64,000 nucleotides of DNA from assembly GCF_000143685.1 (NCBI RefSeq), contig NC_014328.1, positions 744,001 through 808,000 of the forward strand. The letters run 5' to 3'. Origin of the DNA: Clostridium ljungdahlii DSM 13528 (GTDB taxonomy: Bacteria > Bacillota > Clostridia > Clostridiales > Clostridiaceae). Position numbers and translations under genes: made by a program. This document shows positions 27,628 to 37,216 of this stretch, piece after piece; within the stretch, counting starts at the first letter, position 1, and the number at the start of each line of letters is the position of its first letter. Under the pieces are notes generated by a model. That model had not been told where the DNA came from. It made no database searches and was given only the letters and a program-made list of their open reading frames with translations.

Positions 27628-29073
27628 TTGAAAAAGCTTACTGCACTTATTGGTATTTTAGTTGTATGTATAGTATTTGTAGTGTATAAAAATATAAATT
27701 CTTCTCTTAATCCCAACATTGTTCCCGTAAAGAACATAAATTTACCTATAGCAGGAACATGGATTTTAGATAGATATGTATTTACAGGTGACTCTTCTAT
27801 TTCTGAGGACAAGGCTAAAAGTATGCTAGGTGAAAAGGCTGAATTCAGTGATAAGGGAGTATACTTTGATAATTTGATATGCAAAAATCCTAGTTTTAAA
27901 GTAAAAATTTTAGATAGTAAAGATTATTTTCAAAATAATTTTAAAATTGATCCTTCTTCCATAGGGATAAATGAAAAATACATAAAAGTAGTTACTGTGT
28001 CTTCTGAAGATAATTTTTTTGATGAATTTATTGAGATAAATAAAAACGTAATGTTAAAGTTTACAGATGGAATAATATTTTTTTTCGTTAAGGATGGCAC
28101 ACAAATAAACAATTCTGAATTTAAAAATATAGATAAAAATAATTCTAAGCTTATAATTCCAAAGAGTCAAAAAGAGACGAATTCTAAATCCGGATTGCTT
28201 TTAGGACTTAAGTGTATTGATGAGACGGGACTAGGGTATAATTATAGAACTTTGTGGATAAGTTCCTCATATGGGAAGATTATGCCTATTGTTAATATAA
28301 AAGATTTAGTAGTCCCAAGGAAAAGTGGATTTTGGAAGGTTGGAGTAAAAAAAGTATGGGAAAAAGGTGTGAAAAAGGATATTGTTTGGGGCGAAACCCT
28401 TGGAAACAATAAAACTTCAAGAATTAAATATCGCAGCATTTCTGGGATTAGCAGCGAAATATTATTTGTAGGTGAAGAATATATTTCTATGGATGACAAG
28501 AAAGTTTATAATGATGATGATGGTGACCAAAGATTTGAAAGAGGAGATTTTAGTGTACTTCCTCTAGATAATTTCGATGGAAATAAGATGGATTTTTCTA
28601 AAGCTTTTGGGGATGATGCAGGGAGTAGATTAAAATATAGTGCAGATTTATATTTAAAAAAGGTAAACTTAAGTAAAAATAAAATAGATGAAAATAAGTT
28701 GCAAACTAATTGGTCTGTAGATAGGAGAAGCGGAAGATGGATGCTAAGAGGAAGAATCCCTTATGGTGATTTTGATGTGATGTATGCAGCTCCCACAATT
28801 TTAACTGATTATGATGATTTATATCCATCATTTGATGTAATAAAAAAAGATATACCAGATGCAGTAGATGCATATACTTCTCCAAATAGGGACTTTATAG
28901 TTGTTTTAACTGAAACTGAGTTAAAAATCTATTCTTTAAATAATAAAAAAATAGGTAAACTAGACAAGGAGTTTGACTTAAAAAATGGAGAAACAGCAGT
29001 TATGTCTCAGTGGTCATTAGGAAGTTATGTAGATGAATGGAATAAATTAATTAAGAATATGAAGAAAAATTAA
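27628..29073 (+). CDS. Exported or membrane-anchored protein of unknown function
   Basis: The protein has about 481 residues from the TTG at 27628, with AAAAGGTG 6 bp upstream; a GTG at 27619 overlaps that site. It has an N-terminal signal anchor (LTALIGILVVCIVFVVY, no lipobox cysteine seen) and then about 460 residues outside the membrane. The pattern IAGTWILDRYVFTG at the start and WMLRGRIPYGDFDVMYAAP with LYSLNNKKIGK near the end suggest a beta-rich fold. I do not recognise the family. It starts 22 bp after the histidine kinase, so it likely shares that operon and could be its sensor partner or an output; this is inference. Confidence 0.7.
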   Translation: MKKLTALIGILVVCIVFVVYKNINSSLNPNIVPVKNINLPIAGTWILDRYVFTGDSSISEDKAKSMLGEKAEFSDKGVYFDNLICKNPSFKVKILDSKDYFQNNFKIDPSSIGINEKYIKVVTVSSEDNFFDEFIEINKNVMLKFTDGIIFFFVKDGTQINNSEFKNIDKNNSKLIIPKSQKETNSKSGLLLGLKCIDETGLGYNYRTLWISSSYGKIMPIVNIKDLVVPRKSGFWKVGVKKVWEKGVKKDIVWGETLGNNKTSRIKYRSISGISSEILFVGEEYISMDDKKVYNDDDGDQRFERGDFSVLPLDNFDGNKMDFSKAFGDDAGSRLKYSADLYLKKVNLSKNKIDENKLQTNWSVDRRSGRWMLRGRIPYGDFDVMYAAPTILTDYDDLYPSFDVIKKDIPDAVDAYTSPNRDFIVVLTETELKIYSLNNKKIGKLDKEFDLKNGETAVMSQWSLGSYVDEWNKLIKNMKKN

Positions 29074-29094
29074 TATTACAGGTGTGTGATTATT

Positions 29095-32000
29095 ATGAGC
29101 ATAAGGTTTATATATGGAAGGGCAGGAAGTGGTAAAAGTTATTATTGCCTTCAGAGCATAAAAAAGAGAATAGAAGAAAATGAAAATAGAAATCTCATAC
29201 TTTTGGTACCTGAACAATTTTCTTTTCAAGCAGAGAAAAATTTATTAAAATCAGTGGGACAAAAGGGGATGTTAAAAGCTCAGGTACTGAGTTTTAAGAG
29301 AGCTGCAGAAAGAGTGTTTGGTGAAGTAGGTGGTGGTACAAGAAAGCATGTAAATGATTCAGGAAAAGCTATACTTCTTTATGAAATAATAGAGAGGAAT
29401 AAAAAGAAATTAAAAGTATTTGGGAAATCTACTAAAAAACAAGGCTTTGTAAATATGATTTCAGATATGATAACTGAATTAAAAAAGTATAACACATCAA
29501 TTAAACTCTTACAAGATAGCCTAGATAGAATAGAAAATATAAATCTGAAAAACAAGTTAGAAGATATAATAATAATTTACTCGGAGTTTCAGGAGAGGCT
29601 TCATAAAAATTATATAGATTCTGAGGATATACTATCCCTGCTATATGAAAAACTTGATAAATCTAATTTTTTTAACAATGCGGAAGTATGGATTGATGAA
29701 TTTTATAGTTTTACGCCCCAGGAATATAAAGTTCTGGAAAAAGTTATATATAAATCATACAGGACAAATATAACCTTATGTACAGATATTCTAAGTGAAA
29801 ATTCTTCTCTTGAAAGTATGGACTTATTTTTACCTACAAAAATCACTGAAAAAAAACTTTTAGAAATAGCTAAAAATAATAATATATCCTATGACAAACC
29901 AATATCATTAAAATCTAATTCTTACAGTAGATTTAAAGGTAATGCAGAGCTTGGACACCTAGAACGGTATATATTTTCTTATCCTTACAAAACTTATAAA
30001 AGATCAAATTCGAGCATAAGGATATTTAAAGCCTTAAATAAATATACTGAAGTGGAAAATAGTGCTCGGGACATATTAAAAATGTGTAGGGATGAAGGTT
30101 TTAGATTTAGAGATATTTCAGTTGTGACAGGAGATTTAGATGGATATGAAAATATTATAAAAGCTGTGTTCAATCAATATAATATACCTTATTTTATAGA
30201 TAAGAAAAGGGAAATTGATGATAGTCCTATTATAATTTTAATAATTTCAGCTATAGAAATACTTTCAAAAAATTGGTCCTATGAAGCTGTATTTAGATAT
30301 TTAAAAACGGGACTTTTGAATTTAGAATTTGATGAGATAGATATGTTAGAAAATTATGTGCTTGCCAATGGAATAATAGGAAAAAAATGGACCAATCCAA
30401 AGCCGTGGAATTATAGAATAAACTATGGAAATTTTGATGAAGAAATATCTGAAGAAGAGACAGAATATTTAAAAAAGATAAACTGTATAAGGGATAAAGT
30501 TAGAGAACCTATTTTGAAGCTTTCAAAGGATATAAAAGGTAAGAAGACAGGACAACAGATGTGTGAAGGACTATATAATTTTTTGCTTAATTTAGAGGTG
30601 CCAAAAAAAGTGGAGACACTTATAAAGGAATTTAGAAATACTTCTAAATTAGATAAAGCAAATGAGTATAGCCAAATATGGAATATAGTGGTAGACATAT
30701 TAGATCAAATAGCAGTTGTTATAGGAGATGAATCCATTGGAATGGAGCTATTTAGTGAAGTACTTGCAAATGGCTTTTCCCAATATGAAATAGGAGTAAT
30801 ACCTGCATCCTTAGACCAAGTTTTAGTTAGTAGTGTAACCAGGTTAAGAAGTCACGATGTAAGAATACTTTATATTGTTGGAGTTAACGATGGAATATTT
30901 CCAGCATCTATATCTGCAGATGGAGTATTTACGGATGAAGACAGGGATGAATTGAGGAAAAGAGGAATGGAACTTGCAAAAGATACTAGAAGCAGGGCTT
31001 TTGAAGAACAACTTTTAGTATATGGAATACTTACTAAAGCAGATAAATATTTAACATTAAGCTATTCAATGAGTGATGAAGAAGGAAAAAGTAAGAGACA
31101 ATCTATTGTCATATCTATTATAAAAAAATTATTTCCTAAGGTTCAAGAAGAGAGTAATTTAAAAGGTATTTTGGGAGATAAAGCAGGAATAGAAGCTGTA
31201 AATGGACCTAAAGATACATTTAATGAATTGATTTCAAATATAAGAAGAAGCATAGAAGATAACAATTCTGTAGATCCACTTTGGATTAACGTATATAGAT
31301 GGTATAAAAATGATCCTAGTTGGAGTAAGAAAGTTGAAACTGTTTTAAAAGGATTTTCCTATAACAATTACATTGAAATTTTAGATAAAAGTAAAGTTAG
31401 AAGACTTTATGGAAGCCATTTGAATATAAGTGTTTCAAGATTAGAGAAATTTTCAGAGTGCCCTTTTGCATATTTTGTACAGTATGGACTTAAAGTTGAA
31501 GATAGAAAAATGTATAATTTAAGTTCTCCGGATTTAGGAAGCTTTATGCATGATATACTTAAAAAGTTTTCCATACAGTTAAAAGAAAAAAAGTTAACCT
31601 GGAATGATATAGATAGGAATTGGTGTGAGGAAAATGTAAAAGTTGTAGTAGATAGTACTTTAAGTGGTATGCCAGGATCCATATTGAACAGTTCAAAGAA
31701 GTATAAACATATTACAGATAATTTAAAAAAAATACTTACAAGGTCAGTATGGCTTATAGCAGAACATATGAAAAGAGGTAAGTTTGTACCAAGGGCTTAT
31801 GAACTTTCTTTTGGAGACTCCGGAGATATACCTCCTATTTCAATAAAACTTCACTCGGGAGAAGAAGTTAGTCTCATAGGTAGAGTGGATAGAATAGATT
31901 TATTAGAGCAGGATTCAGTTGTATATCTTAGAATAATAGACTACAAATCTGGTACAAAGGAATTTAAGCTGTCAGACATATATTATGGTTTTCAAATGCA

Positions 32001-32547
32001 GCTTTTAATATATTTGGATGCCATACTTGCGGAACTGGATGAAAAATTTAATAAAGAAGGTATACCGGGAGGAATATTATATTTTAAATTGGATGATCCC
32101 ATAATAAAAACAGAAGGAAATATAAGTGACTCTGAGATAGAGAAGAAGATACTTAAGAGTCTTAGGATGAATGGATTGCTTTTAAATGATCCTGAGATAA
32201 TAAGGCAAATGGATAGTGAAATGGAAAGAACTTCAGATATTATATGTGCTTCCATAAAGAAAGATGGCAACCTTTCAAAGACTCAATCGTCTCTAGCAAC
32301 TAGGGAGCAATTTGAATTACTAAGGAAATATGTAAGAAGCATAATAGTAGACCTAAGTGAAAAGATACTAGAAGGGGATATAGAGGCAGCTCCATATAAA
32401 AATAAAAGCAAGACAGGATGTAGTTATTGTATTTATTCTGCTATTTGCCAATTTGATACATCTATAAAAGGAAATGAATATAAGATAATTAAAGATAAAA
32501 AGGATGAAGAAGTTTGGAAGGATATTGAAGGAAAAGTTGGAAAGTAA
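29095..32547 (+). CDS. addB: AddB subunit of the AddAB helicase-nuclease
   Basis: The protein has 1150 residues from the ATG at 29095 (AGGTGTG upstream; the GTG at 29086 is too close). It repairs double-strand breaks with AddA, providing Chi recognition and one nuclease. The Walker A GRAGSGKSYY is at residues 6-15. The inactivated-helicase body fills the middle (VTRLRSHDVRILYIVGVNDG). The C-terminal PD-(D/E)xK nuclease has GRVDRIDLL and IIDYKSG. Four cysteines for the 4Fe-4S staple are visible: one in FSECPFAYF and three in CSYCIYSAIC near the end. The usual partner addA is not adjacent. Confidence 0.93.
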   Translation: MSIRFIYGRAGSGKSYYCLQSIKKRIEENENRNLILLVPEQFSFQAEKNLLKSVGQKGMLKAQVLSFKRAAERVFGEVGGGTRKHVNDSGKAILLYEIIERNKKKLKVFGKSTKKQGFVNMISDMITELKKYNTSIKLLQDSLDRIENINLKNKLEDIIIIYSEFQERLHKNYIDSEDILSLLYEKLDKSNFFNNAEVWIDEFYSFTPQEYKVLEKVIYKSYRTNITLCTDILSENSSLESMDLFLPTKITEKKLLEIAKNNNISYDKPISLKSNSYSRFKGNAELGHLERYIFSYPYKTYKRSNSSIRIFKALNKYTEVENSARDILKMCRDEGFRFRDISVVTGDLDGYENIIKAVFNQYNIPYFIDKKREIDDSPIIILIISAIEILSKNWSYEAVFRYLKTGLLNLEFDEIDMLENYVLANGIIGKKWTNPKPWNYRINYGNFDEEISEEETEYLKKINCIRDKVREPILKLSKDIKGKKTGQQMCEGLYNFLLNLEVPKKVETLIKEFRNTSKLDKANEYSQIWNIVVDILDQIAVVIGDESIGMELFSEVLANGFSQYEIGVIPASLDQVLVSSVTRLRSHDVRILYIVGVNDGIFPASISADGVFTDEDRDELRKRGMELAKDTRSRAFEEQLLVYGILTKADKYLTLSYSMSDEEGKSKRQSIVISIIKKLFPKVQEESNLKGILGDKAGIEAVNGPKDTFNELISNIRRSIEDNNSVDPLWINVYRWYKNDPSWSKKVETVLKGFSYNNYIEILDKSKVRRLYGSHLNISVSRLEKFSECPFAYFVQYGLKVEDRKMYNLSSPDLGSFMHDILKKFSIQLKEKKLTWNDIDRNWCEENVKVVVDSTLSGMPGSILNSSKKYKHITDNLKKILTRSVWLIAEHMKRGKFVPRAYELSFGDSGDIPPISIKLHSGEEVSLIGRVDRIDLLEQDSVVYLRIIDYKSGTKEFKLSDIYYGFQMQLLIYLDAILAELDEKFNKEGIPGGILYFKLDDPIIKTEGNISDSEIEKKILKSLRMNGLLLNDPEIIRQMDSEMERTSDIICASIKKDGNLSKTQSSLATREQFELLRKYVRSIIVDLSEKILEGDIEAAPYKNKSKTGCSYCIYSAICQFDTSIKGNEYKIIKDKKDEEVWKDIEGKVGK

Positions 32548-32608
32548 AATTTCGATGGAATAGTTGCAAAATTTGAAGGATTGTGTGGAACTATTTACTA
32601 GAATAATG

Positions 32609-32643
32609 GTACAGATATGTATATGATAGTAGTACAGATATGT
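32609..32643. repeat. Direct repeat upstream of the leader promoter
   Basis: GTACAGATATGT occurs at 32609-32620 and 32632-32643, starting 23 bp apart, about two helical turns. Placed 50-85 bp before the TTGACA at 32694, it could be an activator site for the downstream promoter. Confidence 0.4.
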
Positions 32644-32693
32644 GCATATTTTACAGTTTCAATAGATATTGTAAAAAAATATATAAAGTATAA

Positions 32694-32722
32694 TTGACAG
32701 GCCAAATGACTTATTATATAAT
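32694..32722 (+). promoter_or_regulatory. Consensus sigma-A promoter
   Basis: TTGACA at 32694-32699, exactly 17 bp, TATAAT at 32717-32722. This is a perfect match to the housekeeping consensus, with initiation expected near 32730. No open frame with a ribosome binding site follows before the terminator at 33018. Confidence 0.75.
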
Positions 32723-32729
32723 AAATTTG

Positions 32730-33018
32730 TAAAAACGTTATCAAAGCATTTTAAATATTTATAAAAGATCTGAGGTATACGTAAGCTTTAGTTTTGAACC
32801 TACGTTATGTAAACGGAAGTTCAATATTTAGATGGGTACATGAAGCCTACTTATAATTGTAATTGAAAGTTTAGGAGGATGGAGACATCTGTGAGGACAT
32901 CCACCTATTTTGGGATAGGTGTCAAAGTAAAGTTAAACGGTATTTTGGATAAAATAAAAGTAATCTTTAAGATTATGATTTCTAAAGAGAGGTTGAGAGA
33001 TCTCTCTTTTTATGTCCA
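32730..33018 (+). ncRNA. Candidate structured leader or stand-alone RNA upstream of fdhA
   Basis: About 290 nt lie between a consensus promoter and an intrinsic terminator. Predicted hairpins: GAAC-CTA-CGTT/AACG-GAA-GTTC (32816-32845 region); GATG-GAGA-CATC with a GNRA loop (about 32879-32890), which competes with a longer GGATG/CATCC pairing; and ACCTAT/ATAGGT (about 32910-32928). The end is AAAGAGAG/CTCTCTTT with a T run (32992-33018). It contains no gene. It may be a riboswitch-type leader whose terminator controls fdhA, or an independent RNA. I could not match it to a riboswitch consensus by eye. Confidence 0.5.
32992..33018 (+). terminator. Intrinsic terminator 240 bp before fdhA
   Basis: AAAGAGAG and CTCTCTTT pair around a 10-nt loop, followed by TTTTTA. 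It ends the transcript from 32730 unless antitermination occurs. Confidence 0.7.
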
Positions 33019-33143
33019 GCATAATGCATCTGTATTTCATTTTAATATATTTTAAAACTATATTTAAAAAGTGATTAAAAAATGGAACTATTATTTTAAA
33101 TTGCAATAAAGTCTCAATAAAGTATTAAAAAAAATTAAACAAA

Positions 33144-33188
33144 AGTAACCTTAGTAACCTTGACTTTAAATTCTGAATATTTTAAAAT
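33144..33188 (+). promoter_or_regulatory. Probable fdhA promoter with tandem 9-bp repeat
   Basis: TTGACT (33160-33165), 17 bp, TAAAAT (33183-33188). Immediately upstream, and overlapping the -35 by two bases, AGTAACCTT is repeated head to tail at 33144-33152 and 33153-33161, which suggests a regulator site. Initiation near 33195 would leave a 60-nt leader. Confidence 0.55.
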
Positions 33189-33255
33189 GAAATTGTAATC
33201 GGTAAAAGTAATTTATAGGTAAATTTAATATATAAAGTTATTGGGGGGTAAAACA

Positions 33256-35385
33256 ATGGATAAAAAAGTTTTAACTGTTTGTCCTTACTGTGGCGCTGGT
33301 TGTAATTTATACTTGCATGTAAAGAATGGCAAAATAATTAAAGCAGAGCCTGCTAATGGTAGGACAAATGAAGGATCACTGTGTTTAAAAGGACACTTTG
33401 GTTGGGATTTTTTAAACGATCCTAAAATATTGACATCTAGAATTAAACATCCGATGATAAGAAAAAACGGAGAGCTAGAAGAGGTAAGCTGGGATGAAGC
33501 TATTAGTTTTACGGCTTCAAGATTGTCACAAATAAAAGAGAAATATGGACCTGATTCCATAATGGGAACAGGATGTGCTAGGGGTTCTGGAAACGAAGCA
33601 AACTACATAATGCAAAAGTTTATGAGGGCGGTTATTGGAACCAATAACGTAGATCACTGTGCCAGAGTTTGACATGCTCCTTCTGTAGCCGGTCTGGCTT
33701 ACGTTTTAGGAAATGGTGCTATGTCAAATGGTATACATGAAATAGATGATACAGATTTACTACTTATTTTTGGATATAATGGAGCAGCTTCGCATCCAAT
33801 AGTTGCTAAGAGAATAGTTAGGGCAAAACAAAAGGGTGCAAAGGTAATAGTTGTAGATCCACGTATAACAGAGTCTGGTAGGATAGCAGATTTATGGCTC
33901 CCTATAAAAAATGGAACAAATATGGTTCTTGTAAATACTTTTGCCAACATACTTATAAATAAACAGTTTTATAACAAACAATATGTAGAAGATCATACTG
34001 TTGGTTTTGAAGAATATAGATCTATAGTTGAAAATTATACTCCTGAATATGCAGAAAAAGTTACTGGCATACCTTCAGAGGATATAGTAGAAGCTATGAA
34101 AATGTACTCAGGTGCTAAAAATGCCATGATATTATATGGTATGGGAGTATGTCAATTTGCTCAAGCTGTAGATGTAGTTAAGGGACTAGCTTCTATAGCA
34201 TTATTAACTGGTAATTTTGGAAGACCTAATGTAGGTATAGGACCTGTAAGAGGCCAGAACAATGTTCAAGGTGCTTGTGATATGGGAGCACTTCCTAATG
34301 TATACCCAGGTTATCAAAGTGTAACTGACGATGCAATTAGGGAAAAATTTGAAAAAGCTTGGGGTGTTAAACTTCCAAACAAAGTTGGTTATCACCTGAC
34401 ACAAGTTCCTGAATTAACGCTTAAAGAGGATAAAATAAAGGCATATTATATAATGGGTGAAGATCCAGTTCAAAGTGATCCTGATTCTAATGAAATGAGA
34501 GAGACACTGGATAAAATGGAACTTGTAATAGTTCAGGATATATTTATGAATAAAACTGCACTCCATGCAGATGTAATTTTACCTTCCACGTCTTGGGGAG
34601 AACATGAAGGAGTCTTTAGTTCTGCAGATAGAGGATTCCAGAGATTTAGAAAAGCTGTAGAACCTAAGGGAGATGTTAAACCAGATTGGGAAATAATTTC
34701 AAAAATTGCCTGTGCTATGGGTTATAATATGCATTATAACAATACTGAGGAAATATGGAATGAACTTATAAATTTATGTCCAAATTTCAAAGGAGCAACT
34801 TATAAGAGACTCGAAGAATTAGGAGGAATCCAATGGCCTTGTCCATCTGAAAATCATCCTGGAACTTCTTATCTCTACAAAGGTAATAAATTTAATACAC
34901 CTACTGGAAAAGCAAACTTATTTGCAGCAGAATGGAGACCTCCTGTAGAGCAGACAGATAAAGATTATCCACTTGTTCTTTCTACAGTTAGAGAAGTAGG
35001 ACATTATTCTGTAAGAACAATGACAGGAAACTGTAGGGCACTTCAGCAGTTAGCCGATGAACCAGGATATGTACAAGTTAATCCAATGGATGCAAAGGCT
35101 AAGGGAATAATAGATGGTGAGCTTATGAGAATAAGTTCACGAAGAGGTTCTGTGGTTGCCCGTGCACTTATTACTGAAAGGGCAAATAAAGGAGCAGTCT
35201 ATATGACCTATCAATGGTGGGTAGGCGCATGTAATGAACTTACATCTAATAATCTAGATCCAGTATCAAAAACTCCTGAATTAAAGTATTGTGCAGTAAA
35301 AATAGAAGCTATAAAAGATCAGAAAGAAGCTGAAAAGTTTATAAAAGATCAATATGATCTTTTAAAGAAAAAGATGAATGTTTAA
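33256..35385 (+). CDS. fdhA: Selenocysteine-containing formate dehydrogenase catalytic subunit
   Basis: The protein has 709 residues, read through an in-frame TGA at 33670-33672 as selenocysteine 139 (context CARV-U-HAPSVAGL, as in E. coli FdhH). It interconverts CO2 and formate at a tungsten or molybdenum bis-MGD centre. The N-terminal 4Fe-4S site is CPYCGAGCNLY plus SLCLKGHFG. MGD-binding regions (DPDSNEMRE..., LPSTSWGEHEGVFSSADRGFQ) and the C-terminal dinucleotide-binding domain (VREVGHYSVRTMTGNC) follow. There is no extra N-terminal ferredoxin domain, so electrons must come through partner proteins, here the Hyt subunits encoded downstream. RBS TTGGGGGG before the ATG at 33256. Confidence 0.95.
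33670..33705 (+). promoter_or_regulatory. Bacterial SECIS element within fdhA
   Basis: Directly after the TGA, GTAGCC (33685-33690) pairs with GGCTTAC (33696-33702) with one bulge around the loop GGTCT (33691-33695). The apical GGUCU loop about 20 nt from the UGA matches the SelB-binding hairpin of E. coli fdhF. Confidence 0.85.
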
Positions 35386-35401
35386 TATTTTAATATAAAG
35401 A

Positions 35402-35438
35402 TGGCTAAAAAGACCTTGATTAAGAGGTCTTTTAGCCA
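35402..35438 (+). other. Intercistronic hairpin between fdhA and moeA
   Basis: TGGCTAAAAAGACCT pairs with AGGTCTTTTAGCCA (one bulge). It is followed by AAAAGC rather than T residues, so it is unlikely to terminate fully. It may protect the fdhA message 3' end or partly reduce read-through to moeA. Confidence 0.55.
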
Positions 35439-35469
35439 AAAGCTTTAAATCAATAGGAGTTGATAGACT

Positions 35470-36669
35470 GTGATAGACGTACATGAAGCATTCAATATAG
35501 TAATGAATAACACAAAACTGCTTAAAGGTGAAGATATATCGTTGATAAATTCTCTTAACAGGGTATTGGCAGAGGATATAAGCTCAAAAGATAATCTTCC
35601 CCCATTTGACAAATCCTGTATGGATGGGTATGCTTTAAAAAGTGAAGATACTAAGGAAAAAATGTCAAAATTTCGAATTAAGGGAAGCATAAAGGCGGGA
35701 GATTTTTCTGATATAGTATTGAAAAATGGTGAAGCCATAAAAATAATGACAGGAGCTCCAGTACCAAAAGGTGCAGATGCAGTTATTCAAATAGAAAAAG
35801 TAAAAGTAGAAGGAAAAGAACTTCATGTATTAGAAAATGTATCTCCTGGAACCAACATATTTAAAACTGGTGAGGAGATAAAAATTGGTGATGTTGCTTT
35901 AAGAAAAGGAAAGATTTTGAGACCTGCAGAAATAGGGTTATTGGCATCACTAGGTTATACTAAAATAAAATGTTATAAAGCCCCTAAAATTATAATAATA
36001 AATACTGGGGATGAACTTATAAATATAGATCAAAACTTAATGCAAGGTAAAATAAGGAATTGTAATGAATATACATTAATTGCCCTTATTAAAAATTTAA
36101 ATGCAGAAGTTAAATCATATGGGATAATAAGAGATGATAAGGATAAGATTTTTAATGCTATAAAAACTGCATTTGAAGAGGGAGATATAATCATAACTAC
36201 TGGAGGAGCATCTGTAGGTGATTACGATTTTATAGAAGATGTTCTTCAGAAAATAGGAACAGATATAAAGTTTACTTCGGTAGCTATTAAACCAGGAAAA
36301 CCAGTTGTTTTTGCAACTTTTAAAGATAAATTGTTCTTTGGACTTCCAGGAAATCCGCTTTCGGTAATAAATTCATTTGAAAGTTTTGTAGCACCATCTA
36401 TTAAAAAAATGATTGGAAGAGATGATGCGTTTCCTGAAGAATTTCCTGTAACTTTAAAAGATGATTTTAAATCAGGAAAAGAAAGAGACTGCTATATGTA
36501 TGTAAACATAAAAAAGGAAGATAACCGTTATTATGCCTATGATGTAGGAAGACAAGATTCCAATGGGCTTTTTACGCTTACTAAGTCAAATGGAGTCGTC
36601 ATCATGGAAAAGGGAACTAGTATAGCAAAAGCTGGAGATATTTTAAATGGAAAATTTATATTCAAATAA
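35470..36669 (+). CDS. moeA: Molybdopterin molybdenumtransferase
   Basis: The protein has 399 residues and inserts molybdate (or tungstate) into adenylylated molybdopterin. Motifs: LPPFDKSCMDGYALKSED (residues 39-56), PVPKGADAVIQIEKV, FKTGEEIKIGDVAL, the MoCF-like core IIINTGDEL and TTGGASVGDYDF, and the C-terminal GLPGNPLSVINSFESFV. The start is GTG with AGGAG 11 bp upstream. It lies in a maturation block with mobB (overlap 23 bp) and fdhD, 85 bp after fdhA, so it very likely serves FdhA. Confidence 0.94.
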   Translation: MIDVHEAFNIVMNNTKLLKGEDISLINSLNRVLAEDISSKDNLPPFDKSCMDGYALKSEDTKEKMSKFRIKGSIKAGDFSDIVLKNGEAIKIMTGAPVPKGADAVIQIEKVKVEGKELHVLENVSPGTNIFKTGEEIKIGDVALRKGKILRPAEIGLLASLGYTKIKCYKAPKIIIINTGDELINIDQNLMQGKIRNCNEYTLIALIKNLNAEVKSYGIIRDDKDKIFNAIKTAFEEGDIIITTGGASVGDYDFIEDVLQKIGTDIKFTSVAIKPGKPVVFATFKDKLFFGLPGNPLSVINSFESFVAPSIKKMIGRDDAFPEEFPVTLKDDFKSGKERDCYMYVNIKKEDNRYYAYDVGRQDSNGLFTLTKSNGVVIMEKGTSIAKAGDILNGKFIFK

Positions 36670-37216
36670 GAGGTCAGTAATTTCTATTATTTCATCTAGT
36701 TCAAATTCGGGTAAGACTACCTTGATAGAAGGAATAATAAGAATTCTAAAAAGCAGAGGATATAAGGTTGGTGCAATAAAGAATGATGCTCATAAGTTAC
36801 AGATAGATTACCCAGGAAAAGACAGCTTTAGATTTACAGAGGCAGGTGCGGACAATGTTGTTATTGCATCGGATAATACAGTGGCTATGATAAAAAAAGT
36901 AAGTGGACCCAAAAGTATAGAAGAACTACTGTTGCTTTTTCAAGATGTAGATATTGTAATAGTGGAAGGCTTCAAGGGTAACGAATTTCCTAAAATAGAA
37001 GTATACAGGAAAAATACAAGCAAATGTTTACTTTACAAAAATTCTAAATATAATTTTCAAAATTTTGTAGCTATTGTAACCAATGAAAACTTAATAACTG
37101 ATATTCCTGTATTTGATATAAATGATACAAAAAAAATAGCTGATTTTATTGAGAACGACTTTATAGGAGGTAACAAAAATGGAGAAAACCATGGAACTTC
37201 ATGTAGTCAAATATGA
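36647..37216 (+). CDS. mobB: MobB, molybdopterin-guanine dinucleotide biosynthesis adaptor
   Basis: The protein has 189 residues. The P-loop is SSSSNSGKTTL (about residues 14-24), followed by the switch-like KNDAHKLQIDYPGKDSFRFTEAGAD and the IVEGFKGNEFPKIEVYR motif that define MobB. It is a GTP-binding helper in making the bis-MGD form of the cofactor. No mobA nucleotidyltransferase is present here. It overlaps moeA by 23 bp and fdhD by 38 bp, showing tight coupling. Confidence 0.92.
   Translation: MENLYSNKRSVISIISSSSNSGKTTLIEGIIRILKSRGYKVGAIKNDAHKLQIDYPGKDSFRFTEAGADNVVIASDNTVAMIKKVSGPKSIEELLLLFQDVDIVIVEGFKGNEFPKIEVYRKNTSKCLLYKNSKYNFQNFVAIVTNENLITDIPVFDINDTKKIADFIENDFIGGNKNGENHGTSCSQI

Noticed and set aside
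32870..32950. Molybdenum-cofactor riboswitch
   Set aside because: Tempting because fdhA and moeA follow, but the conserved Moco core could not be aligned by eye; kept only as an unassigned structured RNA.
33670..33672. TGA as a nonsense mutation making fdhA a pseudogene
   Set aside because: The codon falls exactly at the Sec position of formate dehydrogenases (RV-U-H), a SECIS hairpin follows, and the frame continues intact for 570 codons.
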